Positions 11,359-19,923 of a stretch of 36,007 nt of DNA are shown here, one piece after another. The stretch is from Planctomycetota bacterium (lineage in GTDB: Bacteria; Planctomycetota; SZUA-567): contig JAISJR010000040.1 of the NCBI GenBank assembly GCA_031261425.1, positions 1-36,007 on the forward strand. The letters are read 5' to 3'. Within the stretch, counting starts at the first letter, position 1; each line of letters opens with the position of its first letter. Below the pieces are notes generated by a model. That model was given only the letters and a program-made list of their open reading frames with translations, made no database searches and was not told the DNA's origin. The translations under genes and the position numbers were made by a program.

Positions 11359-13683
11359 ATGCCCCTCAAAATCCTCCTCCTACTCCTGTTTTGCGCGGGC
11401 TTAGCGCCGACCTTTGCCGGCGACGCGCCGCCGCTGTTTTCCGACGAAAATATGCAGTTCGATTTCGCGTCGGGTTTGGCGCGGCGGCGGTTGGACGCCG
11501 AAGCCGTCGCCGAATTTACCAAATTTATCGACCGCTATCCGCAGTCGGCAAAAATCGCCGTAGCCCGCGGACAACGCGCCGAAGCCGAATTTAATCTCGG
11601 CGATTACGCGGCGGCGGCGGGCGACTACGCGGCGTTCCTCGCCGGCGACGGCGCGACGCTACATTACGCTTTGCGCTACGCGATTTGCCTCGGCGAACTG
11701 CAACGCCACGCCGAGGCGTTGCAAGTTTTGCGTCCGTGGCTGACGCATCGCGACAAAGAGTTGCCCGCCGCCAATTACTACGCCGGACTTGCCGCCCGCG
11801 AAAGCGACCAGCCCGCGCAACCTTATTTTCAAGCCGCCATCGACGCGGGCGACGCGCAAATTTCCCCGCTCGCGCTTTACGCGCTCGGCGAAACGCAACG
11901 CCGGCAAGAGCAGTGGACGCTCGCCGCCGCGACTTTTTCGACGCTCGCCGCCCGTTATCCCGACCACGAACTCGCGCCCGCCGCGCTTCTCGCGACCGGC
12001 GAAATCAGCCGGCAAACCGGCGACTTCGCCGCCGCCGTCAGCATTTTTCATTCGCTCGCCGACGCGCCGGACGCGCCTTTGCGCCGCCGCGCGCGCTACG
12101 AACTCGCGGTCGCGCTCGCCGACTTAAAACGAACCGACGAAGCCCGGCACTACGCGGCGTTGGTGGCGAACGACCCGAACGCCGGCGAATTTCACGACCG
12201 CGCCAATTTCCTGCTCGCGACGCTGTATTTCGCGCAGAAGCGTTACGTCAACGCCGACGTGGCGTTGCGGAAAATTTCCGCCGCCGCCGAATTCGCCGAC
12301 CGCGCCGCGACGCTGGCGCTCTGGAACGCCTACGAACAACACGACTACGCCGCGGTGTTGCGGCTCGCCGCGCTCGATAAATTTTCCGCCAACGAGGACT
12401 TTCGCTATCTCGCCGGACGCGCCGCTTACGCGCTCGGCGATTATCCCGCCGCCGCGCGGAATTTTCTCGCCGCCCGCGACTTGCGCGGCAAGCGCGCCGC
12501 CGAAGCGGGCTTGGAGGCGGCGCTCGCGTGGGAAAAATCCGGCGACGCCGAAAACGCCGTCGCGGCTTACGAATGGTTGCGCCAAAACGCGCCGGAGAGG
12601 CGGGACGCCGGCATCGGTTTGGGGCGGACGCTGATGAACGCCCGCCGCTACGAGGCGGCGTTGCGCGTGTGGGAAGAGTTGTCGCGCGACGAGCAATTGA
12701 CGGCGGAACAGCGGGAAAACGTGATGTTTCAGCAAGCGGCGGCGTTTTTTTATTTGCGGCAATTCGGCAATTTGCGCGCGGCGGGCGAGCGGTTGCTGGC
12801 GGAATTTCCGCAAGGACCGAACGCGCCGGAGGCGTGGTTTTGGCTCGCGTGGCGCGACCTCGAAGACCAGCAATTCGCCGCCGCGCTGGCGAAAAGTCAG
12901 GAATTTTTGCGGCGGTATCCGGCGCACCGCCTGGCGGGACAAGCCCGTTATTACAGCGGCGTCGCGTTGCTGAAATTGGAACGCGCCGACGAGGCGGCGG
13001 ACATTTTTTATCAGGTCGTCGCCGGCGGCGGGACGTTGACCGGCGAGGAATTGTTGTGGCTCGCGGGACAAATGCGCGCGCGGCACGACGCGACGCGCGC
13101 GGCGGAAATTTTCACGCGAATTATTGACGACGAAAAAGCGCCGCTGTTGCGCGTGGCGGCGGCGCTCGGTTTGGCGGACTTGCGCCGCGCCGAAAAAAAA
13201 TGGGACGAGGCGCTGGCGTTGGCGCGGCAGGTCGAAACGTGGTTGCCGCAAATCGGCGCCCCGCCGCCGACCTTGACGGCGCTGAACAATGAAATGAATT
13301 TGGGCTTGACGGTGGCGGCGCGGCATCTCGGCGACCTCGCGACGGCGGAACGGACGCTCGCGCGCATAACCGTCGCGCCGGACGACGCGAACGCCCCGCG
13401 GCTGTATTACGAGCGCGGAATGTTGGCGGCGGCGCAAAAAAAATACGCCGAAGCCGCCGAGTTGTTGATGCGCGTCGGCTTGTTGTCCGGCGACGCGGAA
13501 CTCGCGGGGGCGGCGCTCTGGGAAGCGGCGCAAGCGTGCGTCGCGGACAACGACGCGCATCGGGCGCAAATTTGTTACGAAGAATTGGCGGGCGAATTGA
13601 ACGACAGTTTCGGGCGGCGCTTCCCGAACAGCGAATACGTCAAACGGGCGCGGGCGGAGTTGGAAAGAGCAATTAACAATTAA
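11359..13683 (+). CDS. Secreted tetratricopeptide-repeat protein
   Basis: A 774-aa protein with a clear signal peptide (MPLKILLLLLFCAGLAPTFA, then GDAPP), which sets the start. An upstream in-frame extension is repeat-derived. The mature part is almost entirely helical TPR-like units rich in Ala, with recurrent patterns such as YPDHELAPAALLATGEI and FPQGPNAPEAWFWLAWRDL, as in the periplasmic or outer-membrane-associated TPR proteins of the YbgF/BamD type. A scaffold role in envelope assembly is an inference from architecture only. The C-terminus RAINN and TAA stop are encoded by an AGAGC/AATTAAC array, identical to the end of surE. It shares the strand with serS, but the long spacer makes an operon uncertain. 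Confidence 0.85.
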   Translation: MPLKILLLLLFCAGLAPTFAGDAPPLFSDENMQFDFASGLARRRLDAEAVAEFTKFIDRYPQSAKIAVARGQRAEAEFNLGDYAAAAGDYAAFLAGDGATLHYALRYAICLGELQRHAEALQVLRPWLTHRDKELPAANYYAGLAARESDQPAQPYFQAAIDAGDAQISPLALYALGETQRRQEQWTLAAATFSTLAARYPDHELAPAALLATGEISRQTGDFAAAVSIFHSLADAPDAPLRRRARYELAVALADLKRTDEARHYAALVANDPNAGEFHDRANFLLATLYFAQKRYVNADVALRKISAAAEFADRAATLALWNAYEQHDYAAVLRLAALDKFSANEDFRYLAGRAAYALGDYPAAARNFLAARDLRGKRAAEAGLEAALAWEKSGDAENAVAAYEWLRQNAPERRDAGIGLGRTLMNARRYEAALRVWEELSRDEQLTAEQRENVMFQQAAAFFYLRQFGNLRAAGERLLAEFPQGPNAPEAWFWLAWRDLEDQQFAAALAKSQEFLRRYPAHRLAGQARYYSGVALLKLERADEAADIFYQVVAGGGTLTGEELLWLAGQMRARHDATRAAEIFTRIIDDEKAPLLRVAAALGLADLRRAEKKWDEALALARQVETWLPQIGAPPPTLTALNNEMNLGLTVAARHLGDLATAERTLARITVAPDDANAPRLYYERGMLAAAQKKYAEAAELLMRVGLLSGDAELAGAALWEAAQACVADNDAHRAQICYEELAGELNDSFGRRFPNSEYVKRARAELERAINN

Positions 13684-13798
13684 CAATTTACAATTAACAA
13701 TTGAGGAGTTAATTGTCAAAATTTCGCGAAGCGATTTTTAATCGTCAAACTCCACCATTGTTAATTGTTAATTGTTAATTCTCGCTTGGGGGGCGGCG
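13671..13798. repeat. TPR-DUF167 spacer: mirrored AATTAAC arms with core
   Basis: The left arm (AGAGC then AATTAAC/AATTTAC units, 13672-13704) and right arm (GTTAATT units, 13760-13780) are inverted. The core reads GAGGAGTTAATTGTC, TTTCGCGAAGCG and CGTCAAACTCCACC, and is itself partly palindromic. The left arm encodes the end of the TPR protein. Confidence 0.85.
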
Positions 13799-14095
13799 AT
13801 GTGCGTCGGCGACAACGGCAACGGGGCGCGATTGGCGGTGCGGGCGCGCGCCGGCGGTAGAAAAAACGCGCTCGGCGGCGAATATAACGGCGCGCTGAAA
13901 ATCGAAGTTACCGCCGCGCCGGAGCGCGGCAAAGCCAATCGCGCCATCGCCGCGCTCATCGCCGAGACCTGCCGCTTGCCCGCGTCGGCGGTAACGTTAT
14001 TGCAAGGCGAAACCTCTCGCGACAAAATTTTTCAATTAACCGGCATCGACGCGGACACGGCGAGAGAACGGCTTAAAATGAAAGTTAAAAGTTAA
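13799..14095 (+). CDS. DUF167 (YggU) family protein
   Basis: A 98-aa protein of the DUF167 family, recognised by the conserved core LAVRARAGGRKNA, EVTAAPERGKANRAIAALIA and LLQGETSRDKIFQL. Biochemical function is not established; members are small alpha/beta proteins. The start is the ATG giving MCVGDNGNG, preceded by the purine-rich TTGGGGGGCGGCG; a longer frame upstream is repeat-encoded. The last residues MKVKS and the stop lie in AAAGTTA-type heptamers. surE follows 96 bp downstream on the same strand. Confidence 0.88.
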   Translation: MCVGDNGNGARLAVRARAGGRKNALGGEYNGALKIEVTAAPERGKANRAIAALIAETCRLPASAVTLLQGETSRDKIFQLTGIDADTARERLKMKVKS

Positions 14096-14191
14096 GCATT
14101 GAAAGTTGAACCGGCGTTCTTGCATTTCTTATTCCTCTTAAAATCCTTAAACCTCTTAAATTCTTATTTTTTGAAAGTTAGAAATTTCACA
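14096..14191. repeat. DUF167-surE spacer
   Basis: It contains AAAGTTA/AAAGTTG heptamers (from 14080) followed by CTTAAAATCCTTAAACCTCT (14137-14156) and TTGAAAGTTAGAAATTTC. The CTTAAA-rich type also occurs inverted at 18391-18427 and near 2901-2941. No Shine-Dalgarno is evident before surE. Confidence 0.6.
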
Positions 14192-14950
14192 ATGAAAATT
14201 CTTCTTACCAACGACGACGGCATTGACGCGCCGGGGTTGCGTCATTCGGTCGAAATGCTCGCGCCGTTCAACGCCGAACTCGCGATTTTCGCGCCCAAGC
14301 GCAATCACAGCGGCGCCGGTCATTCGATTACGCTGTGGCGCGAAATTGAAATTTTATCCCTCGCGCCGCAAGACGGCGTGGCAACCCGCTGGCAGATTGA
14401 CGGCACGCCGATTGACGCGGTCAAGTTCGCGTTGGACAACCAAAATTTCGCGCCCGACCTCGTCGTCAGCGGCATCAACAACGGCGAAAATATCGGCACG
14501 GGCATTTATTATTCCGGCACGACGCAGGCGGCGCTCGAAGCGTATTTTCACCGCGTGCCGGCGCTCGCCCTGTCCGTCGAAAATTACCGGCATCCGCGCT
14601 ACGACACGGCGGCGCACTGGGGACGGAAAATCATCGCAAAAATTCTGCCGTTACTCGGCGGCGGGGAGCCGTTCGCGCTGAACGTCAACGTCCCGGATTG
14701 CGATGCGGCGGCGGTCAAGGGATTGCGCGTAACGCGGCAGAGCAACGCGAGTTTTCGCGAAAAATTTTATCCGTCGCGCGAAGGGCGCCCGAACCATTAT
14801 TACCTCGACGGCGTGATGACGCCGGCGGAAACCGCGCCGGACTTCGACCTCATCGCCTTGCGCGCCGGTTACGTGTCGATTACGCCGTTGCAAACGGCGC
14901 CGACCGACCCTGCGGCGTTGGAGCGATTTGTAAGAGCAATTAACAATTAA
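14192..14950 (+). CDS. surE: 5'-/3'-nucleotidase SurE
   Basis: A metal-dependent nucleoside monophosphate phosphatase (252 aa) linked to nucleotide salvage and stationary-phase survival in other bacteria. Metal ligands Asp8 and Asp9 lie in LLTNDDGIDAPG, Ser40 in RNHSGAGHSIT and Asn96 in SGINNGENIGTGIYYSGT, the family signature. The start at MKILLTNDDG matches the family; upstream in-frame sequence is repeat-derived. The end RAINN plus TAA comes from an AGAGC/AATTAAC array, the same ending as the TPR protein two genes upstream. Confidence 0.96.
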   Translation: MKILLTNDDGIDAPGLRHSVEMLAPFNAELAIFAPKRNHSGAGHSITLWREIEILSLAPQDGVATRWQIDGTPIDAVKFALDNQNFAPDLVVSGINNGENIGTGIYYSGTTQAALEAYFHRVPALALSVENYRHPRYDTAAHWGRKIIAKILPLLGGGEPFALNVNVPDCDAAAVKGLRVTRQSNASFREKFYPSREGRPNHYYLDGVMTPAETAPDFDLIALRAGYVSITPLQTAPTDPAALERFVRAINN

Positions 14951-15105
14951 CAATTTACAATTAACAATGGTGGAGTTTGATGGTCAAAGATTCGCTTCGC
15001 GAGCGCTTGCGGATTTGAAAATAAAAATTCCACAATTGTTAATTGTTAATTGTAAATTGTTAATTCACTCTCGCCCCCGCGCCATTTTTCCGCCCCAAAA
15101 ACCCG
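14933..15105. repeat. surE-CPBP spacer: mirrored AATTAAC arms with core
   Basis: The left arm is AGAGC plus AATTAAC/AATTTAC (14935-14968). The core is GGTGGAGTTTGATGGTCAAAG with TTCGCTTCGCGAGCGC. The right arm is GTTAATT/GTAAATT (15036-15065). The non-repetitive end CACTCTCGCCCCCGCG leads into the next gene without an obvious ribosome-binding site. Confidence 0.85.
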
Positions 15106-15939
15106 ATGCGCCGCCTCAACGCCGACATTTTCACGCAACCGCCGCGTTCGCCCTACGTCGGCTATATCGAAGACAGCGCGCAACCGCTGACGGCGTTGAT
15201 TTTTTTGTCGCCGGTGTTGCTCGTCTATCATCTCGGCGTTTGGCTCCTCAGCCGCGAAGAATTGCATCTCGCCAACGGCGCCGATTTGGCGCTGGCGAAA
15301 ATGCTCAATTTATTTTATTTCGCCGGCGCGTGGGCGTTGCGCGAAATCGCGCCGGCGTGGGCGGAGCCGTCGGGCTGGGCAATCACTTTTTTGCGCGGCG
15401 GCAGTTCGCTCGCGACGCTGTCGTTGTTAGCCGCCGTCTTGTTGTTGCAACAACATTTGGCGGGCGGACGTTGGCGCTGGCGTTGGCGAACGTTGCCTTT
15501 GATGTTGGCGGAAAGCGTCGTTTGGGCGTTGCCGCTGTGGTTGCTTGAATGGCTCGTCAAATTTCTCGGCGCGGCGGAAGCGTCGCTGACCATCGCGGCG
15601 GGCGAGCGGTTAAGCGCGCCGGCGGTCGCGCTGATTATGGCGGCGGGCGCGGGCGTGTATGAAGAATTTTTGTTCCGGCTGTTGCTGATGTCGCTGTTGT
15701 TCGGCATCGCGCGCACGTTGGACTTGGGGCGCGGCAACGCGGTTTATATGGCGGCGATGTTGGCGCAAGCGCTGGTCTTCGCCGGATTTCATTATTTGCC
15801 GGGGATGGACGCGCCGTTTTCCGCCGAAGCGTTCACCTTTCGCGCGCTTGCCGGCTTGTATCTCGGCTATCTGTATCTCGAACGCGGCTTCGCCCTCGCC
15901 GCCGGCGGACACGTCGTCTATGATGTGTTGATTACGATT

Positions 15940-15942
<3 letters not shown>
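15106..15942 (+). CDS. CPBP-family intramembrane protease (Rce1-like)
   Basis: A 278-aa polytopic membrane protein with about seven hydrophobic segments. The C-terminal half carries the CPBP/Abi signature: EExxxR at Glu186-Glu187-Arg191 (YEEFLFR), His229 in FAGFHYLPG, and His269 with Asp273 in GHVVYD. These residues form the glutamate-type catalytic site in Rce1 homologues. Substrate is unknown; bacterial members act in bacteriocin immunity or protein processing. The stop TAG is directly joined to a GAGTTGA array. Confidence 0.88.
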
Positions 15943-16055
<113 letters not shown>

Positions 16056-17123
16056 ATGAACATCGCAGTCGGCTTATCGGGCGGGGTGGATTCTTCGGTC
16101 GCGGCGGCGTTGCTGGCGCGCGCCGGTCATCGCGTTTGCGGCGTAACGATGACGTTGTGGCGCGAGGGCAAATATCGCGGCGGCGACCGCGACGCCTGTT
16201 TCGGTCCGGGCGAAGCCGCCGATTGCGCCCGCGCCGCCCGCGTTTGCGCCGCCTTGCATATTCCGCATTACGTTTTCGACTGCGCCGAAGAATACGAAAA
16301 AATCGTGCTGGCTTATTTCCGCGCCGAGTATTTGGCGGGACGCACGCCCAATCCGTGCGTGCGGTGCAACGGACTGATGAAATTCGGCGTCCTCCTCGCG
16401 CAAGCCCGCGCCGCCGGTTTATGCTTCGACAAATTCGCCACCGGTCATTACGTCCGCAACGGCGAGCGCGACGGGCGGCAATTTTTGCAAATGGCGCGCG
16501 ACCGCGCGAAAGACCAATCGTATTTTTTATACCGCTTGTCGCAGACGCAAATCGGCGGCGCGTGGTTTCCGCTCGGCGAAATGACCAAGCCGGAAGTCCG
16601 CGCCGTCGCCCGCGAGCTCAGTTTGGAAACCGGCGACTTGCCGGACAGTCAGGATTTTTACAGCGGCGACCACAGTGAACTGTTGGGCGCGCCCGACCGC
16701 GAGGGCGACATTATCGACGCTTGCGGCAAAGTCGTGGGCAAACATCGCGGCTATTGGCATTACACCATTGGTCAGCGCAAAGGACTTGGCGTCGCGGCGA
16801 AGCAACCGTTGTATGTCGTCGCGTTGGACGCCGAGCGCAACGCCGTCGTCGTCGGGTCGGCGGCGGCGGTCAAAGGTCGCGTGTTTCAAGTTGACGATTT
16901 GCACTGGGTCGCCGTTGCCGCGCCGACCGGCGCGTTTAACGCGACGGTCAGGATTCGCTCGTCGGCGACGCCGGTCGCGGCGAAAATTTCTCCCGACGAC
17001 GACGGCAAATGGCAAGTTGAAACGGCGACGGAACTTAACGCCATCGCGCCGGGGCAGTCGGCGGTTTTTTACGCCGACGAGTTAGTGTTGGGCGGCGGGA
17101 GAATTTGTAAGAGCAGAGTTTAG
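16056..17123 (+). CDS. mnmA: tRNA-specific 2-thiouridylase MnmA
   Basis: It thiolates U34 of tRNA-Lys, -Glu and -Gln (355 aa). The PP-loop is SGGVDSS (8-14). The first cysteine site is NPCVRCN (Cys101, Cys104), as in members with CxxC rather than DxxC. GHYVRNG, KDQSYFLYRL and YTIGQRKGLG are family motifs. At the usual second catalytic cysteine (DSTGICF in E. coli) this protein reads DSQDFYSGD, with Tyr202 in place of Cys. Extra cysteines occur at 28, 48, 57 and 64. This suggests a variant sulfur-transfer chemistry, possibly Fe-S dependent, but that is inference. The last residues SRV and the stop come from the downstream array. Confidence 0.93.
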   Translation: MNIAVGLSGGVDSSVAAALLARAGHRVCGVTMTLWREGKYRGGDRDACFGPGEAADCARAARVCAALHIPHYVFDCAEEYEKIVLAYFRAEYLAGRTPNPCVRCNGLMKFGVLLAQARAAGLCFDKFATGHYVRNGERDGRQFLQMARDRAKDQSYFLYRLSQTQIGGAWFPLGEMTKPEVRAVARELSLETGDLPDSQDFYSGDHSELLGAPDREGDIIDACGKVVGKHRGYWHYTIGQRKGLGVAAKQPLYVVALDAERNAVVVGSAAAVKGRVFQVDDLHWVAVAAPTGAFNATVRIRSSATPVAAKISPDDDGKWQVETATELNAIAPGQSAVFYADELVLGGGRICKSRV

Positions 17124-17252
17124 AGTTGAGAGTTGAGAGTTGAGAGTTAAGAAAGTGGAGTTTTATTTTTAGGATGCGCGAAGCGCAACCATTGCTCAAC
17201 TCTAAACTCTAAACTCTCAACTCTAAACTCTTAACTCTAAACTCTAAACGCT
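17108..17252. repeat. mnmA-prfB spacer: mirrored GAGTTGA arms with core
   Basis: The left arm begins AAGAGCAGAGTTTAGAGTTG and runs to about 17149. The core is AGTGGAGTTTTATTTTTAGG then ATGCGCGAAGCGCAACC, nearly identical to the core at 15974-16008. The right arm (17196-17248) has seven TCAACTC/TAAACTC units. It lies between convergent genes, where the long hairpin could end both transcripts. Confidence 0.88.
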
Positions 17253-18353
17253 CTACTCCGTCGCCGCTTTCCGGCGCAAATAGGCGTCGATAAAGGCGTC
17301 GAGTTCGCCGTCGAGGACGGCTTGGATATTGCCGGTTTGGCAGTCGGTGCGCGCGTCTTTGACCAACGTGTAGGGATTCATCACGTAATTGCGAATCTGA
17401 CTGCCGAAGGCGTTGTCCATTTTTTGCGCGCGGTGGACGCTCGCTTGGTTGAGGCGTTTTTCTTCCTCCAACAACAGTAGCCGCGCTTTCAGCGCTTTCA
17501 GCGCGACCAATTTATTGCTGTGTTGACTGCGCTCGTTTTGCACGGCGACGACGATGCCGGTGGGCAAGTGCGTAACGCGCACGGCGGAGTCGGTTTTATT
17601 GACGTGTTGCCCGCCTTTGCCGCCGGCGCGGTAGGTGTCGATGCGCAAGTCCTTGTCGGCGATTTCCAAATTGATTTCCTGCTGAAAATCCGGCGTTACG
17701 TCAACCGCCGCGAAACTCGTTTCCCGCCGCCCCGAAAACGGCGAAATCCGCACCAAGCGATGCACGCCCATTTCGCCGCGCAGTTTGCCGTAGGCGTATT
17801 CGCCCGCCACCCGCAAATCGACGCCCCGAATGCCCGCTTCTTCGCCATCGACCAGCGATAAAATTTCCGCCTGCCAGCCGCGCCGCTCGAAAAATCGCAG
17901 ATACATTCGGAGCAACATTGCCGCCCATTCGCAGGCGTCCGAGCCGCCCGCGCCGGTGTGAATACTGAAATACGCGCCTTCGGCGTCGTGTTTGCCGGAC
18001 AGCAACGCCATATTGTCGAGTTCCTGCAAGCGCGCCGGAATCGCGAGAATTTCCGCCGCGGCTTCCGCCGCCGTCGCGTCGTCGTTTTCGGCGCGCGCGA
18101 GTTCCCACAGTTCGACGGCGTCGGCGAAGGTCTTTGCGGTTTGGGAAAACGGCTCGACGACGGCGGCGAGGACTTGGCGCTCGGCGACGGTTTTCGGCGC
18201 GGCGCCGCCCAGCCAAAAATCCGGCGCGGCGATTTTTGCGTCGCAAGCGACGAGCGCCTCGCGTTTCGCCGCGATTTTGAGCGCGGTCGCGAGCGCGGTC
18301 AAACGCGCGCGGCAGGCGTCGGCGATGTTTTTGATTTCGGCGGGGTCGGGCAT
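17253..18353 (-). CDS. prfB: Peptide chain release factor 2
   Basis: It terminates translation at UGA and UAA (366 aa; E. coli 365). The stop-recognition tripeptide SPF is at 204-206 and the catalytic GGQ at 247-249 within RAGGKGGQHVNKTDSAVR. The frame is uninterrupted from MPDPAEIK, so the programmed +1 frameshift at an early UGA, found in most bacterial prfB genes, is absent. A much longer upstream frame reading through the heptamer array is rejected because residues before MPDPAEIK are repeat- and antisense-derived. No Shine-Dalgarno is seen; the array ends 5 nt before the ATG. Confidence 0.96.
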   Translation of the reverse strand: MPDPAEIKNIADACRARLTALATALKIAAKREALVACDAKIAAPDFWLGGAAPKTVAERQVLAAVVEPFSQTAKTFADAVELWELARAENDDATAAEAAAEILAIPARLQELDNMALLSGKHDAEGAYFSIHTGAGGSDACEWAAMLLRMYLRFFERRGWQAEILSLVDGEEAGIRGVDLRVAGEYAYGKLRGEMGVHRLVRISPFSGRRETSFAAVDVTPDFQQEINLEIADKDLRIDTYRAGGKGGQHVNKTDSAVRVTHLPTGIVVAVQNERSQHSNKLVALKALKARLLLLEEEKRLNQASVHRAQKMDNAFGSQIRNYVMNPYTLVKDARTDCQTGNIQAVLDGELDAFIDAYLRRKAATE

Positions 18354-18439
18354 ATTTTTTAGAGTTGAGAGTTGAGAGTTTAGAGTTGAGTGATTAAGAG
18401 GTTTAAGCGGGTTAAGGAATTTAAGAGAGCGGTCGTTAT
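18354..18439. repeat. Spacer between prfB and the MOP-like gene
   Basis: GAGTTGA units at 18361-18388 are followed by TTAAGAGGTTTAAGCGGGTT (18394-18413) with more TTAAG units. Then comes an inverted arm TAAACTCTGAACTCTAATCT (18440-18459) that overlaps the end of the minus-strand membrane-protein gene. Confidence 0.8.
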
Positions 18440-19735
18440 CTAAACTCTGAACTCTAATCTCTGCGTCCGCAGTCCGAGCCAGATGGTTACTTGCGCGGCG
18501 AACGACGCGGCGCACAAAGCAATGACGCCCATCAGATAGCCGGGGGCGGCGACGGCGGACAAAATTCCTAACACGACAAACAGCGTAACCACGAACATCA
18601 GTTGCCCGACCAAAATCAAACGCGGGCGGCGGGCGAACGCCGCGAGACCTTCGTTGTAACTCCGCAACGCTTGCAGGAGCGGAAACGGCAACATACACAA
18701 CGTCGCCACCGCCGCCAGACGCGCGTCAAGCGGCGTCAATTTTTGCACGGCGCCGAAATACCAATCCGCCGCCGCCGGCACCAGCGCGACCAACACCACC
18801 GCGCCCAACGCCAAGCCCGTTGCCGCCGAAAAACGCCAGACCATTTTTTTTACCGCCGCGCCGTAATGGGAAATATACGACAATAAAACCGTCTGCATTC
18901 GCAAGCCGGAAAAACCGAGCGGATTGACGATGCCGACGACGATAAAATGAATCGTTACCATTCGTTCGGGATGCGGACCGCGCCCGATAAACGCCGCGAT
19001 AATAAATTCCGACAGCGCCAATAAAAAACCGCCGATGGTCAGCGGCAAGGTGAACGACAATTGTTGACGGACGGTCGCCGTCGGCGCGGCGGCGGTCGCC
19101 GGCATCGTCCGCAAAAACGGGCGCGCCAACCACCACGACAATAAAACCTCAAAATAAATCGGCACGGTAAAGACGACGGTCGCCGCGACCACGCCGCCGC
19201 CGGTCGGAAAAAAATAACACCACGCATACGCCAGAATCAGCGTAAAAATAATCCGCCCCACCGACGCGGCGTTGGCGCGTCCCGACGCCATCGCGTTATA
19301 CAGCGTTACCTGATAAGGATTGCGCAACATAAAGCCGAAATACGCGGGAATCCCCAATAGCAACGTCAATTCCGCCGCCGCGCGCAATTCGTCCGGCAAG
19401 CGCAACAGTCCGCCGAAAATCCAGTCGTCGAGCGGCGGAACGGAGACCAGCATTTGCAAAAACGCAATCGTCCCCGCCAAATAAAAATTCAAGCGGCAGA
19501 ACGAGCGATAACCGGCGCGGTCGCGCGCGTAAAGCATTCCCGTCGTAATCAAGCCGCCGCCGAGCATCCCGATAATGAACATCACGGTTTGCCCCTGCGC
19601 GTAGGCGGACATCGCGACGCTACCGAGCGGACCGCGCACCACCACCATCGCCACCAACGGATAGGTGAGGGCTTGCGAACACGCCTGCACCATCAGCGGC
19701 AAATAAAAAAGAAGCATTCGGCGGTAAGTCGGCAT
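18440..19735 (-). CDS. MOP/MATE-superfamily-like multipass membrane protein
   Basis: A 431-aa integral membrane protein with about 12 hydrophobic segments arranged as two similar halves. The second half begins near RQQLSFTLPLTIGGFLLALSE. This layout and the N-terminus RRMLLFYLPLMVQACSQALT resemble MOP-superfamily transporters (MATE efflux pumps, lipid or polysaccharide flippases). Substrate cannot be inferred. The terminal residues LEFRV and the TAG stop are read from a GAGTTCA/GAGTTTA heptamer array, as in dapF. No Shine-Dalgarno is apparent at the start, which fits because a repeat array lies just upstream. Confidence 0.7.
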   Translation of the reverse strand: MPTYRRMLLFYLPLMVQACSQALTYPLVAMVVVRGPLGSVAMSAYAQGQTVMFIIGMLGGGLITTGMLYARDRAGYRSFCRLNFYLAGTIAFLQMLVSVPPLDDWIFGGLLRLPDELRAAAELTLLLGIPAYFGFMLRNPYQVTLYNAMASGRANAASVGRIIFTLILAYAWCYFFPTGGGVVAATVVFTVPIYFEVLLSWWLARPFLRTMPATAAAPTATVRQQLSFTLPLTIGGFLLALSEFIIAAFIGRGPHPERMVTIHFIVVGIVNPLGFSGLRMQTVLLSYISHYGAAVKKMVWRFSAATGLALGAVVLVALVPAAADWYFGAVQKLTPLDARLAAVATLCMLPFPLLQALRSYNEGLAAFARRPRLILVGQLMFVVTLFVVLGILSAVAAPGYLMGVIALCAASFAAQVTIWLGLRTQRLEFRV

Positions 19736-19923
19736 TTTTGGGGTGGAGCAGAGTTGAGAGTTGAAAGTTGAGAGTTTAGAAAGAGCGTTCGGCGCGGCAA
19801 GTTTAATTCCCCTCGGCGGAGGATTGGGCGGCGAGTGGAATTCAACAAAAAAACAAAAAAAAGTTGCATTGCGTTTGCGGATTTCACAATACGGTGAAAG
19901 TTGTGAAAACGTGAGGATGAAAA
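19736..19923. repeat. Divergent spacer upstream of fliO
   Basis: GGAGCAGAGTTGAGAGTTGA with further units (19747-19780) is a one-sided heptamer array. Next is an imperfect palindrome bounded by AATTCCCCTC (19806-19815) and GAGTGGAATT (19833-19842). An A-rich run and TTGCATTGCGTTTGCGG follow. The fliO ribosome-binding site GTGAGGATG is at 19911-19919. The promoter for the flagellar cluster probably lies here, but no strong consensus is visible. Confidence 0.6.

Noticed and set aside
12124-13719. 531-codon open frame antisense to the TPR gene
   Set aside because: Very Arg-rich translation typical of a shadow frame; the plus-strand protein has a signal peptide and TPR pattern.
13671-13780. Tandem short repeats that could be mistaken for a CRISPR array
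   Set aside because: Units are 7 bp with no spacers, arms are inverted about a core, and no cas genes are present.
18354-18698. N-terminal extension of prfB by 115 codons
   Set aside because: The extension reads through a heptamer array and the antisense of the membrane-protein gene. MPDPAEIK gives the normal RF2 length.
19863-19891. Possible -35/-10 pair (TTGCAT, 17 nt, CAATAC) upstream of fliO
   Set aside because: Only about half of the consensus bases match, so it is not reported as a promoter.
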